A stretch of 41,764 bases of DNA from Gammaproteobacteria bacterium (GCA_003134045.1 PLAH01000126.1:337-42100), one strand, 5' to 3'. Positions 1 through 9,360 are shown, counted from the stretch's first letter. Translations and numbers: made by a program. Notes: generated from the letters alone by a model not told the origin.

Positions 1-1
1 C

Positions 2-1060
2 CGTCCCGACGACCTCGCCGCCCAGGTCGTCGCCGCGCTCATCGAGCGCACCAAGGTCAGGCCCCAGGACATCGAGGATGTCATCGTCGGCTGCGCTTTT
101 CCCGAAGGCGAACAGGGTTTCAACGTCGGCCGCTTGATCAGCCTCCTGGCGGGGCTGCCGCAATCGGTGGCCGGCATGACCGTGAATCGCTTCTGCGGCT
201 CGTCGATGCAGTCCATCCACATCGCCGCCGGCCAGATTCAGCTCGGCGCGGGCGACGTGTTCGTGGCCGCCGGCGTGGAGAGCATGACGCGCGTCCCCAT
301 GATGGGGTTCAATCCGATGCCCAATCCCGTGCTGCAGGCCAAGGTGGCCGCGTACATCAGCATGGGGGACACGGCCGAGAACGTCGCCAGCCGGTGGCAC
401 TTGAGCCGCGAGGAGCAGGAAGCCTTTGCCGTTCGCAGCCAGCAGCGGGCGGCCGCCGCCGCGAAGGCCGGCCACTTCAAGGACGAAATCGTGCCGATCG
501 CCGCCAATGGCGGCAGCGTCGATGCCGACGGCTGCCTGCGGCCGGACACGTCCGCGGCGGCCCTCGCGCAATTGAAGCCCGCATTCTCGCAGACCGGCAC
601 GGTGACGGCCGGGACCTCCTCGCCCTTGACCGACGGCGCCTCGGCGGTCCTGGTGTGCAGCGAGGACTACGCCTCCAAGAACGGCCTCACGCCGCTCGCG
701 CGGATCCGCAGCGTGGCGGTGGCCGGTTGCGCCCCCGACGTCATGGGTATCGGCCCGGTGGGCGCGACGCAAAAAGCGCTGCTGCGCGCCAAGCTCGAGA
801 TGAGCGCCATCGACGTGGTCGAACTCAACGAGGCCTTCGCGAGCCAGGCGCTCGCCTGCGTGCGCGACCTCGGAATCCGGGACGAGACGCTCAACATCGA
901 CGGCGGCGCCATTGCGCTTGGCCATCCGCTCGGCGCCACCGGCGCGCGCATCGTCGGCAAGGCCGCCAGTTTGCTGAAGCGCAGCGGGGGCCGCTATGCG
1001 CTCGCCACGCAGTGCATCGGCGGCGGCCAGGGCATTGCCACGATTCTCGAGCGGATCTAA
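2..1060 (+). CDS. fadA: Acetyl-CoA acyltransferase (thiolase), 5-prime partial
   Basis: The gene runs in from before the window; about 352 residues are visible, so roughly 40 N-terminal residues of a usual 390-400 residue thiolase are missing. The nucleophilic cysteine is in NRFCGSSMQ (codon at 194-196), the catalytic histidine in GHPLGATGA (codon at 923-925) and the second cysteine in CIGGGQG (codon at 1013-1015). All three active-site positions of the thiolase family are therefore intact. The enzyme cleaves 3-ketoacyl-CoA to acetyl-CoA plus a shortened acyl-CoA. It lies 15 bp before a FadN-type multifunctional gene on the same strand, which supports a degradative (FadA) rather than biosynthetic role. 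The reading frame is open from base 2, so an internal TTG at 134 is not the real start. Confidence 0.95.
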   Translation, partial: RPDDLAAQVVAALIERTKVRPQDIEDVIVGCAFPEGEQGFNVGRLISLLAGLPQSVAGMTVNRFCGSSMQSIHIAAGQIQLGAGDVFVAAGVESMTRVPMMGFNPMPNPVLQAKVAAYISMGDTAENVASRWHLSREEQEAFAVRSQQRAAAAAKAGHFKDEIVPIAANGGSVDADGCLRPDTSAAALAQLKPAFSQTGTVTAGTSSPLTDGASAVLVCSEDYASKNGLTPLARIRSVAVAGCAPDVMGIGPVGATQKALLRAKLEMSAIDVVELNEAFASQALACVRDLGIRDETLNIDGGAIALGHPLGATGARIVGKAASLLKRSGGRYALATQCIGGGQGIATILERI

Positions 1061-1075
1061 TCCAGGAGCCAATCC

Positions 1076-3400
1076 ATGCAACCGATCCGTAAGGCCACTG
1101 TCATCGGCGCCGGCGTGATGGGCGCCGGCATCGCGGCTCAATTCGCCAATGCCGGCATTCCGGTCACGCTGCTCGACATCGTTCCCGAAGGAGCCGCCGA
1201 CCGCAATGCGCTGGCCGCGGGGGCGATCGCGAAGATGCTGAAGACCGAGCCCGCGCCCTTCATGTCCGCGCGCGCCGCCAAGCTGGTCACCCCCGGCAAC
1301 ATCGAGGATCATCTCTCTCAGATTGCCGACAGCGACTGGATCGTCGAGGCCGTGGTGGAGCGGCTGGACGTCAAGCAGTCGCTGTACCGCAAGATCGACG
1401 CCGTGCGCCGGCCCGGTACCGCCGTGTCGTCCAACACTTCGACCATTCCCTTGAAGCTCCTGACTCAAGGGCTGTCCGAGAGCTTCGCGCGCGACTTCCT
1501 GATCACCCATTTCTTCAACCCGCCGCGCTATATGCGGCTGCTGGAGATCGTAACGGGCCCGAGCACCGACGCAGCGCTGGCGCAGAACGTCGCCCAGTTC
1601 GCCGATCGGGCGCTCGGCAAGAGCGTCGTGTGGTGCAAGGACAGTCCGGGGTTCATCGCCAACCGCCTCGGCGTGTACTGGCTTCAAGTCGGCGTGATCG
1701 AGGCCATGGACCTCGGGCTCACCGTGGAGGAGGCGGATGCCGTCATCGGCCGGCCCATGGGCATCCCGAAGACCGGCGTGTTCGGCCTGATCGATCTGGT
1801 GGGGCTCGATCTCATGCCGCACATCAACGCGAGCCTCGCCAAGTCGCTGCCCGCGGCTGACGCGTTCCATGCCGCCAACCGCACTCCGCCGCTGATCTCC
1901 AAGATGATTGCCGACGGCTACACCGGCCGCAAGGGCAAGGGGGGATTCTACCGGTTGAATCGCGCCGGCGGCGGCAAGGTCAAGGAGGCGATCGACCTGG
2001 TCTCGGGCAGCCACCGTCCCGAGCGCAAATCCGAACTGCCCGAACGCAGGTTCGGCGGCCAGGACCTGCGCGGGCTGCTGGAATCCCCCGGCCGGATCGG
2101 CCGCTATGCGTGGCGGGTGCTTGGCCAGACGCTCGCCTATGCGGCGACACTGGTGCCGGAGGCCGCGGACACGGTCGATGCCATCGATGAGGCCATGCGC
2201 TTGGGTTACAACTGGCAGTGGGGGCCTTTCGAACTCATCGACAGGCTGGGCGCGGACTGGCTCGCGGACAAGCTGTCGAAGGACGGCCTGGCCGTGCCGG
2301 CGCTGCTGCGCGCGGCCGCCGGCAAGACCTTCTACCGGCTCCAGGGAGGCCGGCGGCAGTACCTCGGCAACGATGGGGCCTATCATGATCTGGTGCGCCC
2401 GGATGGCGTGCTGATGCTGGAGGACGTGAAGCGCGTCTCGCAGCCGGTGCTGCGCAATGGTTCCGCCGCCGTGTGGGACCTGGGCGACGGCGTGCTGTGC
2501 TTCGAGTTCACCAGCAAGAGCAACTCGCTCGACGACCAGATCATCGGCCTCCTCGGCAAGACCATCCCGCTGGTTCAGCAGAAGTACCAGGCGCTCGTGA
2601 TCTACAACGAGGGCCGGAACTTCTCGGTGGGGGCCAACCTCGGGCTGGCATTGTTCGCCGCGAACATCGCCGCGTGGGGTGAAATCGAGAAATTGATCGG
2701 CGCCGGCCAGCAGGTCTACAAGGCGCTCAAGTACGCGCCCTTTCCCGTGGTCGCCGCTCCGGCCGGCATGGCGCTCGGCGGCGGCTGCGAAATTCTGTTG
2801 CACAGCGATGCGGTCCAGGCGCACGCGGAGAGTTACATCGGCCTGGTCGAATGCGGAGTGGGCGTGGTGCCGGGTTGGGGCGGATGCAAGGAAATGCTGG
2901 GTCGCTGGCAGACCAGCGGCCTCTTGCCGCGCGGCCCGATGCCTGCAACCGGCAAGGTATTCGAAACCGTGAGCACCGCCACCGTCTCCAAATCCGCGGC
3001 GGACGCGCGGGAACTGCTGTACCTCCGCCCGAACGACCGCATCACGATGAATCGCTATCGACTGCTGGCGGACGCCAAGGCACTGGCGCTCGAGCTTGCC
3101 GAGAACTACGTGGCGCCGAAGCCTGTGGACCTGAAGCTGCCCGGGCCCTCCGGAAAGCTCGCGCTCACGATGGCGGCCGAGAGTTTTCATCGACGTGGAA
3201 TCGCAACGGATCACGATGTCGTCGTGGCCGATGCACTGGCCGAGGTGCTCTGCGGCGGCGCGACGGATCCCGTGGACGTGGTCACCGAGGATGCCGTGCT
3301 GGCGCTCGAGCGCGCGGCGTTCATGCGATTGCTGAAGACCGATGCCACCCTCGCCCGCATCGAGCACTTGCTCGCGACCGGCAAACCGCTGCGCAATTAG
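1076..3400 (+). CDS. fadN: FadN-type 3-hydroxyacyl-CoA dehydrogenase / enoyl-CoA hydratase
   Basis: A 774-residue two-function beta-oxidation enzyme that hydrates enoyl-CoA and oxidises 3-hydroxyacyl-CoA with NAD. The Rossmann motif GAGVMGAG is at residues 12-19, followed by the NAD-binding domain to about residue 185 and hydroxyacyl-CoA dehydrogenase C-terminal domains to about 430. A crotonase-fold domain follows from about 455, with NEGRNFSVGANL at 511 and GMALGGGCEI near 565 forming the CoA and oxyanion-hole region. The dehydrogenase-first, hydratase-second order is that of Bacillus FadN and opposite to E. coli FadB/FadJ. ATG at 1076 follows an AGGAG about eight bases upstream. It is flanked by thiolase and acyl-CoA dehydrogenase in one operon. 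The exact chain-length preference cannot be read from the sequence. Confidence 0.93.
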   Translation: MQPIRKATVIGAGVMGAGIAAQFANAGIPVTLLDIVPEGAADRNALAAGAIAKMLKTEPAPFMSARAAKLVTPGNIEDHLSQIADSDWIVEAVVERLDVKQSLYRKIDAVRRPGTAVSSNTSTIPLKLLTQGLSESFARDFLITHFFNPPRYMRLLEIVTGPSTDAALAQNVAQFADRALGKSVVWCKDSPGFIANRLGVYWLQVGVIEAMDLGLTVEEADAVIGRPMGIPKTGVFGLIDLVGLDLMPHINASLAKSLPAADAFHAANRTPPLISKMIADGYTGRKGKGGFYRLNRAGGGKVKEAIDLVSGSHRPERKSELPERRFGGQDLRGLLESPGRIGRYAWRVLGQTLAYAATLVPEAADTVDAIDEAMRLGYNWQWGPFELIDRLGADWLADKLSKDGLAVPALLRAAAGKTFYRLQGGRRQYLGNDGAYHDLVRPDGVLMLEDVKRVSQPVLRNGSAAVWDLGDGVLCFEFTSKSNSLDDQIIGLLGKTIPLVQQKYQALVIYNEGRNFSVGANLGLALFAANIAAWGEIEKLIGAGQQVYKALKYAPFPVVAAPAGMALGGGCEILLHSDAVQAHAESYIGLVECGVGVVPGWGGCKEMLGRWQTSGLLPRGPMPATGKVFETVSTATVSKSAADARELLYLRPNDRITMNRYRLLADAKALALELAENYVAPKPVDLKLPGPSGKLALTMAAESFHRRGIATDHDVVVADALAEVLCGGATDPVDVVTEDAVLALERAAFMRLLKTDATLARIEHLLATGKPLRN

Positions 3401-3415
3401 GATAGGAGAAAGGCC

Positions 3416-5209
3416 ATGCAGATCTACCACGCCCCCTTGCGCGACATGCGCTTCGTGATGCACGAGCTTCACGACAGCGCGAGCCTTGCCAAATTGCCGG
3501 GCCTCGAGGAAATGACGCCGGATGTTCTCGACACCGTGCTCGAGGAGGCGTCGAAATTCATCACGACGGTGCTGCTGCCGCTCAATGCCAGCGGCGATGC
3601 GGAGGGCTGCCACTACGCCGACGGCGTGGTGCGGACTCCTCGAGGCTTCAAGGAAGCTTACCAGGCCTATATCGAGGGCGGCTGGGGCGCACTCAGCTCC
3701 GATCCCGCATACGGCGGCCAAGGCATGCCGCAGAGCGCGAGCAAGCTGGTGGAGGAAATGATCTGCGCCTGCAATCTGGCGTTCGGGCTGTACCCGGGAC
3801 TCTCGCACGGCGCCTATCTCGCGCTGAAGAGCCACGGTTCGAGCACGCTCAAGGATCTGTACCTGCCCAAGCTGGTCGAAGGTACCTGGACCGGCACGAT
3901 GTGTCTGACCGAGGCCCACTGCGGGACCGATCTCGGACTGCTTCGAACCAAAGCCCTACCCCAGCCTGACGGCAGCTACAAGGTCACGGGTTCGAAGATT
4001 TTCATCTCCGCCGGCGAACACGACCTCGCCGAGAACATCGTGCATCTCGTGCTGGCCAAACTGCCGGATGCGCCCCCGGGCGTGAAAGGCATCAGTTTGT
4101 TCGTGGTGCCGAAGTTTCTGCCGGACGCCGACGGATCGGTCGGCAACGCCAACGGTGTCCGCTGCGCGGGCATCGAACACAAGATGGGCATCAAGGCATC
4201 CGCGACCTGCCAGATCAATTTCAACGAGTCGACCGGCTGGCTGGTCGGCGAACCGCACAAGGGCATGCGCGCCATGTTCGTCATGATGAACAGCGAGCGT
4301 CTGTCGGTGGGTACGCAAGGTCTCGGCATCGGTGAAATCGCTTACCAAAGCGCGGCGGCCTACGCGAAGGAGCGGCTGCAGGGCCGCTCGCTCGCCGGCG
4401 CAAAATACCCTGACAAGCCGGCCGATCCCATCATCGTCCATCCCGACGTGCGCCGCATGCTGATGACCATGCGAGCCTACAACGAAGGCTGCCGCGCCCT
4501 CGGCGTGTGGGTTGCGAACGCGCTGGACCGCATGGAGCGTCTCGGCGATTGTCCCGAGCGCGTGGAAGCCGAGGACTTCGTCGCGCTGATGACGCCGATC
4601 GTCAAAGCCTTGTTCACGGATCTGGGATTCGAGTCCGCCAATCTGGGCGTGCAGACGCTGGGCGGTCATGGCTACATCGTCGACCATGGCCTGGAGCAGT
4701 TCGTGCGCGACTGCAGAATCGCCATGATCTACGAAGGCACCAACGGCGTGCAGGCGCTCGACTTGGTGGGCCGCAAGCTGCCCGCGAACATGGGCCGTTC
4801 GTTGCGCCGCTTCTTCCACCCCGTGGCGGCCTTCATCGAGGCCCACGGCGCCGACCCGGCGGTCGGTCCCATGATCCAATCGTTCGCCAAGCTGTTCGGC
4901 GCCTTGCAACTCGCCACCGCATTCATCGCGCAAAGGAGCCTGAGCGATCCCGAAGAGGCGGGTGCGGCGTCGAGCGATTATCTGCGCCTGTTCGGTTTGG
5001 TAGCGCTCGGCTTCATGTGGGTCCGAATGGCCAAGATCGCCGCCGACCAGCTCCCCGCCGCCGCCGCCGGCGAGGCCGCGTTCTACCGCGCCAAGCTCGC
5101 GACCGCAAAGTTCTTCATCGAGCGAGTCCTGCCTCAGGCCGGAGCGCTGCTATACATCGTCAAGGCAGGCAAGGCGCCGCTCATGGGACTCGAGGAGGCT
5201 GCATTCTAG
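3416..5209 (+). CDS. Acyl-CoA dehydrogenase (FadE/DmdC-like, long form)
   Basis: A 597-residue FAD-dependent acyl-CoA dehydrogenase catalysing the first step of beta-oxidation. The N-terminal cap (residues 1-35, starting MQIYHAPLRDM) is typical of the long acyl-CoA dehydrogenase subfamily that also includes methylthioacryloyl-CoA dehydrogenases. The flavin-binding stretch MCLTEAHCGTDLG is around residues 162-174. The catalytic glutamate is Glu440 in IYEGTNGVQ. An extra helical C-terminal region of about 120 residues follows, as usual for the subfamily. AGGAGAAAGG lies just upstream of the ATG, and the gene starts 15 bp after fadN, completing a thiolase-FadN-dehydrogenase operon. A general fatty acyl substrate is most likely from context. 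The class also contains DMSP-pathway and aryl-acyl enzymes, so the substrate remains inference. Confidence 0.93.
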   Translation: MQIYHAPLRDMRFVMHELHDSASLAKLPGLEEMTPDVLDTVLEEASKFITTVLLPLNASGDAEGCHYADGVVRTPRGFKEAYQAYIEGGWGALSSDPAYGGQGMPQSASKLVEEMICACNLAFGLYPGLSHGAYLALKSHGSSTLKDLYLPKLVEGTWTGTMCLTEAHCGTDLGLLRTKALPQPDGSYKVTGSKIFISAGEHDLAENIVHLVLAKLPDAPPGVKGISLFVVPKFLPDADGSVGNANGVRCAGIEHKMGIKASATCQINFNESTGWLVGEPHKGMRAMFVMMNSERLSVGTQGLGIGEIAYQSAAAYAKERLQGRSLAGAKYPDKPADPIIVHPDVRRMLMTMRAYNEGCRALGVWVANALDRMERLGDCPERVEAEDFVALMTPIVKALFTDLGFESANLGVQTLGGHGYIVDHGLEQFVRDCRIAMIYEGTNGVQALDLVGRKLPANMGRSLRRFFHPVAAFIEAHGADPAVGPMIQSFAKLFGALQLATAFIAQRSLSDPEEAGAASSDYLRLFGLVALGFMWVRMAKIAADQLPAAAAGEAAFYRAKLATAKFFIERVLPQAGALLYIVKAGKAPLMGLEEAAF

Positions 5210-5218
5210 GCAGCCTCC
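5194..5218. terminator. Hairpin across the fadE-like stop codon, candidate bidirectional terminator
   Basis: A perfect 9-bp inverted repeat, GGAGGCTGC (5194-5202) and GCAGCCTCC (5210-5218), with a 7-base loop that contains the TAG stop of the acyl-CoA dehydrogenase. It sits between convergent genes whose stops are only 28 bp apart. No uridine run follows on either strand, so it is not a classical intrinsic terminator. It may instead block exonucleases or separate the convergent transcripts. Confidence 0.45.
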
Positions 5219-5237
5219 ATCCGGTGCGGCCCGCGCC

Positions 5238-6677
5238 TCAGCGCAGGAAGAATTTGAGCGCGAGCCGCTGCAGCAAACGGCCATAGGGCGCGTACATCAG
5301 GCGCCCGCTGTTGAATCGACCCTTGGTGAAAACCGCTCGGGCGTTGGAGAACGTCAGGAAACCCGGGTATCCATGGTAGCGGCCCATGCCGGATTCTCCG
5401 ACGCCGCCGAACGGTAAATCGGACACCCCGGCCTGCGTCATCGTGTCGTTGAAGCAAATGGCCCCCGAATGCGTATTGAGCAGCACCCGCCGCTTGAAAT
5501 CAGCGTCGTCGCTGAATACATAGAGTGCGAGCGGACGTGGCCGCCCATTGACGTAATCGATCGCCTCCTCCACCCGATCGTAGGGCAGAATCGGCAGGAT
5601 GGGACCGAATATTTCTTGCTGCATGATCTTCATCCGCTCGGTTGCATCGAGGACCAGCACGAGCGGCAGCTGACGAGTTGCCGCGAGGTTCTCCCCGCCG
5701 GGATTGATCTGCACCAGGCGCGCGCCTTGCGACTTCGCGTCCTCCAGCAGATTCAGCAGCCGGCGGTAGTGCCTTTCGTTGATGATGGAGGTGTTGTCCG
5801 GATTGCCCTTGAGAGTCGGAAACATCCGCTGGTAGCAGACTCGATATGCCGCCGCGAACTCGTCGAGCCGCGCCCGCGGACACAAGACGTAGTCGGGGGC
5901 CGTGCAGGACTGGCCGGACTTCAACGACTTTCCCCAGCAGATGCGTTCCGCCGCCGCAGGGATTGCCGCGTCCTCGCCGATGATGACCGGCGACTTGCCG
6001 CCCAGCTCCAACGTCACCGGGACCAGCTGATCGGCCGCCGCGCGCATGACGGCGCGGCCCACCGTGCCGGAACCGGTGAACACCAGATGATCGAAGCGCA
6101 AGCCGCCGAACGCCTCCGCCAATTCGCCCGCATCGTCGCTCACCACCGCCACCTCATCCACGGCGAAGACGTCCGCCAGCATCGCGCGTACCGCGTGAGC
6201 CGTTGCCGGCGTGCATTCGGACATCCTGATCATGGCGCGGTTGCCGGCCGCAACGAGGTTTACCAGCGGTCCGATCGACAAGAGCACGGGGTAGTTCCAG
6301 GGCGCGATGACTCCGACGACGCCCAACGGCTGATGGACCACGCTGGCACTGCTCGGCAGGAACGCGATGCCCACGCGACGCCTCGATGGACGCATCCATG
6401 ACTCGACCCGCCTGATCGCGTGATCGATCTCCGCGATCAACGGTAATATCTCGGAAATCATCACTTCGTCGAGTGAATGGCCGCCGAAGTCGCGGGACTC
6501 CGCGGCCGCCAATGCGTCCTTATGCGTGAGCAGCGCCGCCTTCAGGCGTTTCAGCTGCTCCCGACGCATACTCGCGCCCGGCATCGGCTGCGCGGCAAAC
6601 GCCGCGCGCTGCGCGTCGAGCGTCGACCGCAGCCACTCGCCGCCCTTCAACCGCGAGCCGTTCGACGGCGCGGCCAT
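5238..6677 (-). CDS. calB: Aldehyde dehydrogenase, coniferyl-aldehyde type
   Basis: A 479-residue NAD(P)-dependent aldehyde dehydrogenase. Visible family features are PWNYP with Asn128, the cofactor motif FTGSGTVG at 200-207, the general base Glu224 in LELGGKSP and the catalytic Cys258 in SGQSCTAPDY. The length, the motif SGQSCTAPDYVL and the C-terminal NDTMTQAGVSDLPFGGVGES pattern fit coniferyl aldehyde dehydrogenases, which also resemble class 3 fatty-aldehyde dehydrogenases. ATG at 6677 is used. It is the third gene of a same-strand run (thioredoxin, antiporter, this gene) and converges with the beta-oxidation operon. Oxidation of medium-chain or aromatic aldehydes is plausible. The symbol reflects family resemblance only. 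Confidence 0.88.
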   Translation of the reverse strand: MAAPSNGSRLKGGEWLRSTLDAQRAAFAAQPMPGASMRREQLKRLKAALLTHKDALAAAESRDFGGHSLDEVMISEILPLIAEIDHAIRRVESWMRPSRRRVGIAFLPSSASVVHQPLGVVGVIAPWNYPVLLSIGPLVNLVAAGNRAMIRMSECTPATAHAVRAMLADVFAVDEVAVVSDDAGELAEAFGGLRFDHLVFTGSGTVGRAVMRAAADQLVPVTLELGGKSPVIIGEDAAIPAAAERICWGKSLKSGQSCTAPDYVLCPRARLDEFAAAYRVCYQRMFPTLKGNPDNTSIINERHYRRLLNLLEDAKSQGARLVQINPGGENLAATRQLPLVLVLDATERMKIMQQEIFGPILPILPYDRVEEAIDYVNGRPRPLALYVFSDDADFKRRVLLNTHSGAICFNDTMTQAGVSDLPFGGVGESGMGRYHGYPGFLTFSNARAVFTKGRFNSGRLMYAPYGRLLQRLALKFFLR

Positions 6678-6779
6678 CGCTGTACCCTACGGCTCATGCG
6701 GACAGCTCCTGCGGCAACCCCGGCGGCGCGGCGTCGTAATCCCCCATCGACATGGACGGTCGACACCTCGCGGGCTCGC

Positions 6780-8390
6780 TCATTGCTCGTCGTCCGCACG
6801 AAGATTCGCCAAATAGGCGTCGCGCAAATCGAGGTCCCTTTCGATCCGCCGTCGTGGTTCATCCTTGAGTTTCCCGCACCGATATAAATCGTTGATGAGA
6901 TCGCGTTCGGCCGCCTGCAGTTGCAGCTCCACCTCATCGTATAGCACGACGAGCCTGCGGCGCGCGCCGCTATCGCTGCTGCTGTAATCGATGTACTGCA
7001 GGCGCGCCGCCTGCCCCGCACGGAGCAGAGAGACCACCTCGTCCGGCAGTTCTCGTTGTCCGCCCAGCACGGCCAGCCGCGCCATCGAGGCCTCGATTGC
7101 ATCGCGCCGCGCCGCCAGTTCGTCCCTGCGCTCGGCTTCATGCTCGCGGTGACCGGCGTTCGCCAGCCCAAGGACGCGAATCACTGTCGGAAACAGCAAA
7201 CCCTGGCCGACCAGCGTGACGAGGATGACGGCGAATGTCAGGAATAAGATCAGATCGCGGTGCGGGAAGGGCCGGCCATCGTCGGTGGTCAATGGAATGG
7301 CCAGCGCCGCCGCCAGCGAGACGATGCCGCGGATCCCGGTGAATGCGATCGCGAACGGCCATTGCCACGGCGGAGCGGGGTCCTTGCGCGCCAGACCCGG
7401 CAAGAGCAGCCGCGGCACGTAGGTGGCAGGATACATCCAGATGAAACGCGCGGCGATGACGACGACGCACACGACGATCGCGGACAGCGCCAGCTGCAGC
7501 GGCGCATAGCCGCTGAAGTGCTCCACCAAAGTACGCGCCTGCAGACCGGTCACCAGGAACACCAATCCTTCGGTGAGGTAGATGAGAAAATCCCAGAAGA
7601 AAATTCCCTGGAGCCGGGTCGCCGCGCTAATCAGGCGCAATCCGTTCCAGCTGATGTAGAGTCCGGCGACCACCGTCGCCAGCACACCCGAACCGCCCAG
7701 ATGCTGCGGCGGCCAATACGCGACGAAGGGCGTCAGGACCGACAGCATGATTTCGATGCGCGGTTCCCGAACCCAGCGGCGCAGCCGCAGCAGGGCCCAG
7801 CCCACGGCGAGCCCCCAGAGAATCTCACCCACGGTGATCACGGCGAAAGTCGCCATCGCATTGCCCAGCGAGAACACGCCGATGCTCACCGCGGCGACCG
7901 CGAAGCGGTACAGAACCAATGCAGTGGCATCGTTGGCCAGGCCCTCTCCCTCCAGCACCACGAGAATCCGCCGCGGCAGCTGCATGCGGCGCGCGATGGC
8001 CAGCGGCGCGACGGCATCGGGCGGCGAGACGATGGCACCCAGCACGAATCCCTCGGCCCATGGCAGCTTCAGCAGCCAATGCGCCGCGGCGGCGGCGGCG
8101 ATGGTGGTAAAGGTCACGCAACCGACCGCCAGCAACGAGATGGGACGCAGATTGAACTTGAACTCGCGCCAACTCATGGCGACGGCGGAGGAATAGATCA
8201 CCGGCGGCAGAACGACCATCAGCACGAAGTCCGGGGCCAGCGTTACCGTGGGCAATCCGGGAATCAACGCCAGAGTCACGCCCGTCAAAACCAATAGAAT
8301 GGCCGGGGGAGTCTTCAGGCGCGCGGCCGCCACCGAGACCACGACGATCACGACCGGCAATAAAATCAGTATTTCAAGCGATTGGTTCAT
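6780..8390 (-). CDS. Na+/H+ antiporter, CPA1 family
   Basis: A 536-residue inner-membrane cation/proton antiporter. About twelve hydrophobic segments occupy residues 1-420, starting with LEILILLPVVIVVVSVA. The ion-binding core is seen as SPPDAVAPLA followed by EGEGLANDATALVLY, the CPA1 equivalents of the S-P-T-D-P and E-G-E-S-x-x-N-D motifs. The last 115 residues are hydrophilic, charged and probably helical and cytoplasmic (REHEAERRDELAARRD onward), as in YjcE/NhaP-like bacterial antiporters. The start is placed at ATG 8390 because the membrane domain begins there. An upstream in-frame start at 8489 would add 33 arginine-rich residues unlike the family. It would extrude Na+ (or K+) and help pH homeostasis; the ion is not determinable here. 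Confidence 0.9.
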   Translation of the reverse strand: MNQSLEILILLPVVIVVVSVAAARLKTPPAILLVLTGVTLALIPGLPTVTLAPDFVLMVVLPPVIYSSAVAMSWREFKFNLRPISLLAVGCVTFTTIAAAAAAHWLLKLPWAEGFVLGAIVSPPDAVAPLAIARRMQLPRRILVVLEGEGLANDATALVLYRFAVAAVSIGVFSLGNAMATFAVITVGEILWGLAVGWALLRLRRWVREPRIEIMLSVLTPFVAYWPPQHLGGSGVLATVVAGLYISWNGLRLISAATRLQGIFFWDFLIYLTEGLVFLVTGLQARTLVEHFSGYAPLQLALSAIVVCVVVIAARFIWMYPATYVPRLLLPGLARKDPAPPWQWPFAIAFTGIRGIVSLAAALAIPLTTDDGRPFPHRDLILFLTFAVILVTLVGQGLLFPTVIRVLGLANAGHREHEAERRDELAARRDAIEASMARLAVLGGQRELPDEVVSLLRAGQAARLQYIDYSSSDSGARRRLVVLYDEVELQLQAAERDLINDLYRCGKLKDEPRRRIERDLDLRDAYLANLRADDEQ

Positions 8391-8522
8391 GGGGCCATGG
8401 CGGCGCTCCGCGCGGTGCGCCCATGATAAGCGCGCCAGCGCCTCGACCAGCAACGATCGTCGACTACCCGCAACCGGCGGCCCCGGCATCGCGGCCAGAG
8501 GGCGCCCGCGGCGCCCGAAGCC

Positions 8523-8867
8523 TCAGCTCACAGGTTCCGCGACATGACTGTCCAGGAAAGCCATCAGTTGCGACTTCGACAAGGCGCCCACCTTCTGCGC
8601 GGCCAGTACGCCGTCCTTGAACAAGATCAAGGTCGGAATACCGCGGATATTGAACTTCGCGGGCGTCACGGGATTCTGGTCCACATTCAGCTTGGCAATG
8701 CGGATCCTGTCCTTGTAGAGGACGGCGGCTTCCTCGAGAATCGGCCCGATCATCTTGCACGGACCGCACCATTCCGCCCAAAAGTCCAGCAACACGGGCT
8801 TATCCGACTTGAGCACGTCCGCGTCGAACGAGGCATCGCTGGTATGGACGATATGTTCACCACTCAT
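8523..8867 (-). CDS. trxA: Thioredoxin
   Basis: A 114-residue cytoplasmic thioredoxin with the active site WCGPC (Cys34, Cys37), the cis-proline at Pro78 in RGIPTL and a conserved DFWAEW lead-in. It reduces disulfides in target proteins using thioredoxin reductase. The start at 8867 ([11 protein letters not shown]) has GGAGG seven bases upstream and gives a family-sized protein. A longer reading from 8939 would add 24 residues not seen in thioredoxins. It is the first gene of the minus-strand run ahead of the antiporter and is divergent from the DUF427 gene. Confidence 0.95.
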   Translation of the reverse strand: MSGEHIVHTSDASFDADVLKSDKPVLLDFWAEWCGPCKMIGPILEEAAVLYKDRIRIAKLNVDQNPVTPAKFNIRGIPTLILFKDGVLAAQKVGALSKSQLMAFLDSHVAEPVS

Positions 8868-8883
8868 TGCCGACCTCCAATCC

Positions 8884-8912
8884 TTGACTTGTTTACTACG
8901 GACGTACATATT
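8884..8912 (+). promoter_or_regulatory. Candidate sigma-70 promoter for the DUF427-tetR pair
   Basis: TTGACT at 8884-8889 and CATATT at 8907-8912 are separated by 17 bp (five of six and four of six consensus matches) and point at the DUF427 gene. On the other strand TTGAGA (8920-8915) and a weak TAGTAA (8898-8893), 16 bp apart, could drive trxA. The two candidates overlap, so the divergent genes may compete for polymerase. Confidence 0.45.
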
Positions 8913-8967
8913 AATCTCAACATCCGAAAGTGGCAACACGGCGCTTTAGGCGACTTCAAGGACTCCC

Positions 8968-9357
8968 ATGCAGACCAAGCCGATCAAAGTACCCACCCCC
9001 GACCACCCGATTTCCATCGAACCGAATCCCGCGCGGGTCATCGTACGCCTTGCGGGTCAGGTCATCGCGGATACGCGCGCTGCGCTCACGCTGCGCGAGG
9101 CGAACTATCCCGCCGTTCAGTACGTTCCGCGCAAGGACGTCAACATGGAATTGCTGAGCCGCACCGACCATGCGACCTACTGCCCTTATAAGGGAGAGAG
9201 TTCGTACTACAGCATTCCGAGCGGCAAGGAACGGTCGGTCAATAGCGTCTGGACGTATGAATCCCCCTACCCCGCCGTCGCGGCGATCAAGGATCATCTC
9301 GCGTTCTACCCGGATCGCGTCGATTCGATCGAGATTTCGCCGGCCGCCGCCGTTTGA
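8968..9357 (+). CDS. DUF427 domain protein
   Basis: A 129-residue soluble protein matching the DUF427 family over nearly its full length. Diagnostic stretches are RVIVRLAGQVIADTRAALTL near residues 24-43, a YVPRKDV strand, the TYCPYKGESSYYSI core around residues 70-83 and the closing YPAVAAIKDHLAFYPDRVD. No signal peptide or membrane segment is present. The biochemical function of the family is not established. An AAGGA lies about five bases before the ATG. It precedes a TetR regulator by three bases, so the two are probably co-transcribed and the regulator may control this gene. Confidence 0.88.
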   Translation: MQTKPIKVPTPDHPISIEPNPARVIVRLAGQVIADTRAALTLREANYPAVQYVPRKDVNMELLSRTDHATYCPYKGESSYYSIPSGKERSVNSVWTYESPYPAVAAIKDHLAFYPDRVDSIEISPAAAV

Positions 9358-9360
9358 TGC

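Noticed and set aside
7260..8297. A 345-codon plus-strand open frame over the antiporter
   Set aside because: Antisense to the membrane domain, giving an artificial Gln/Arg/His-rich product.
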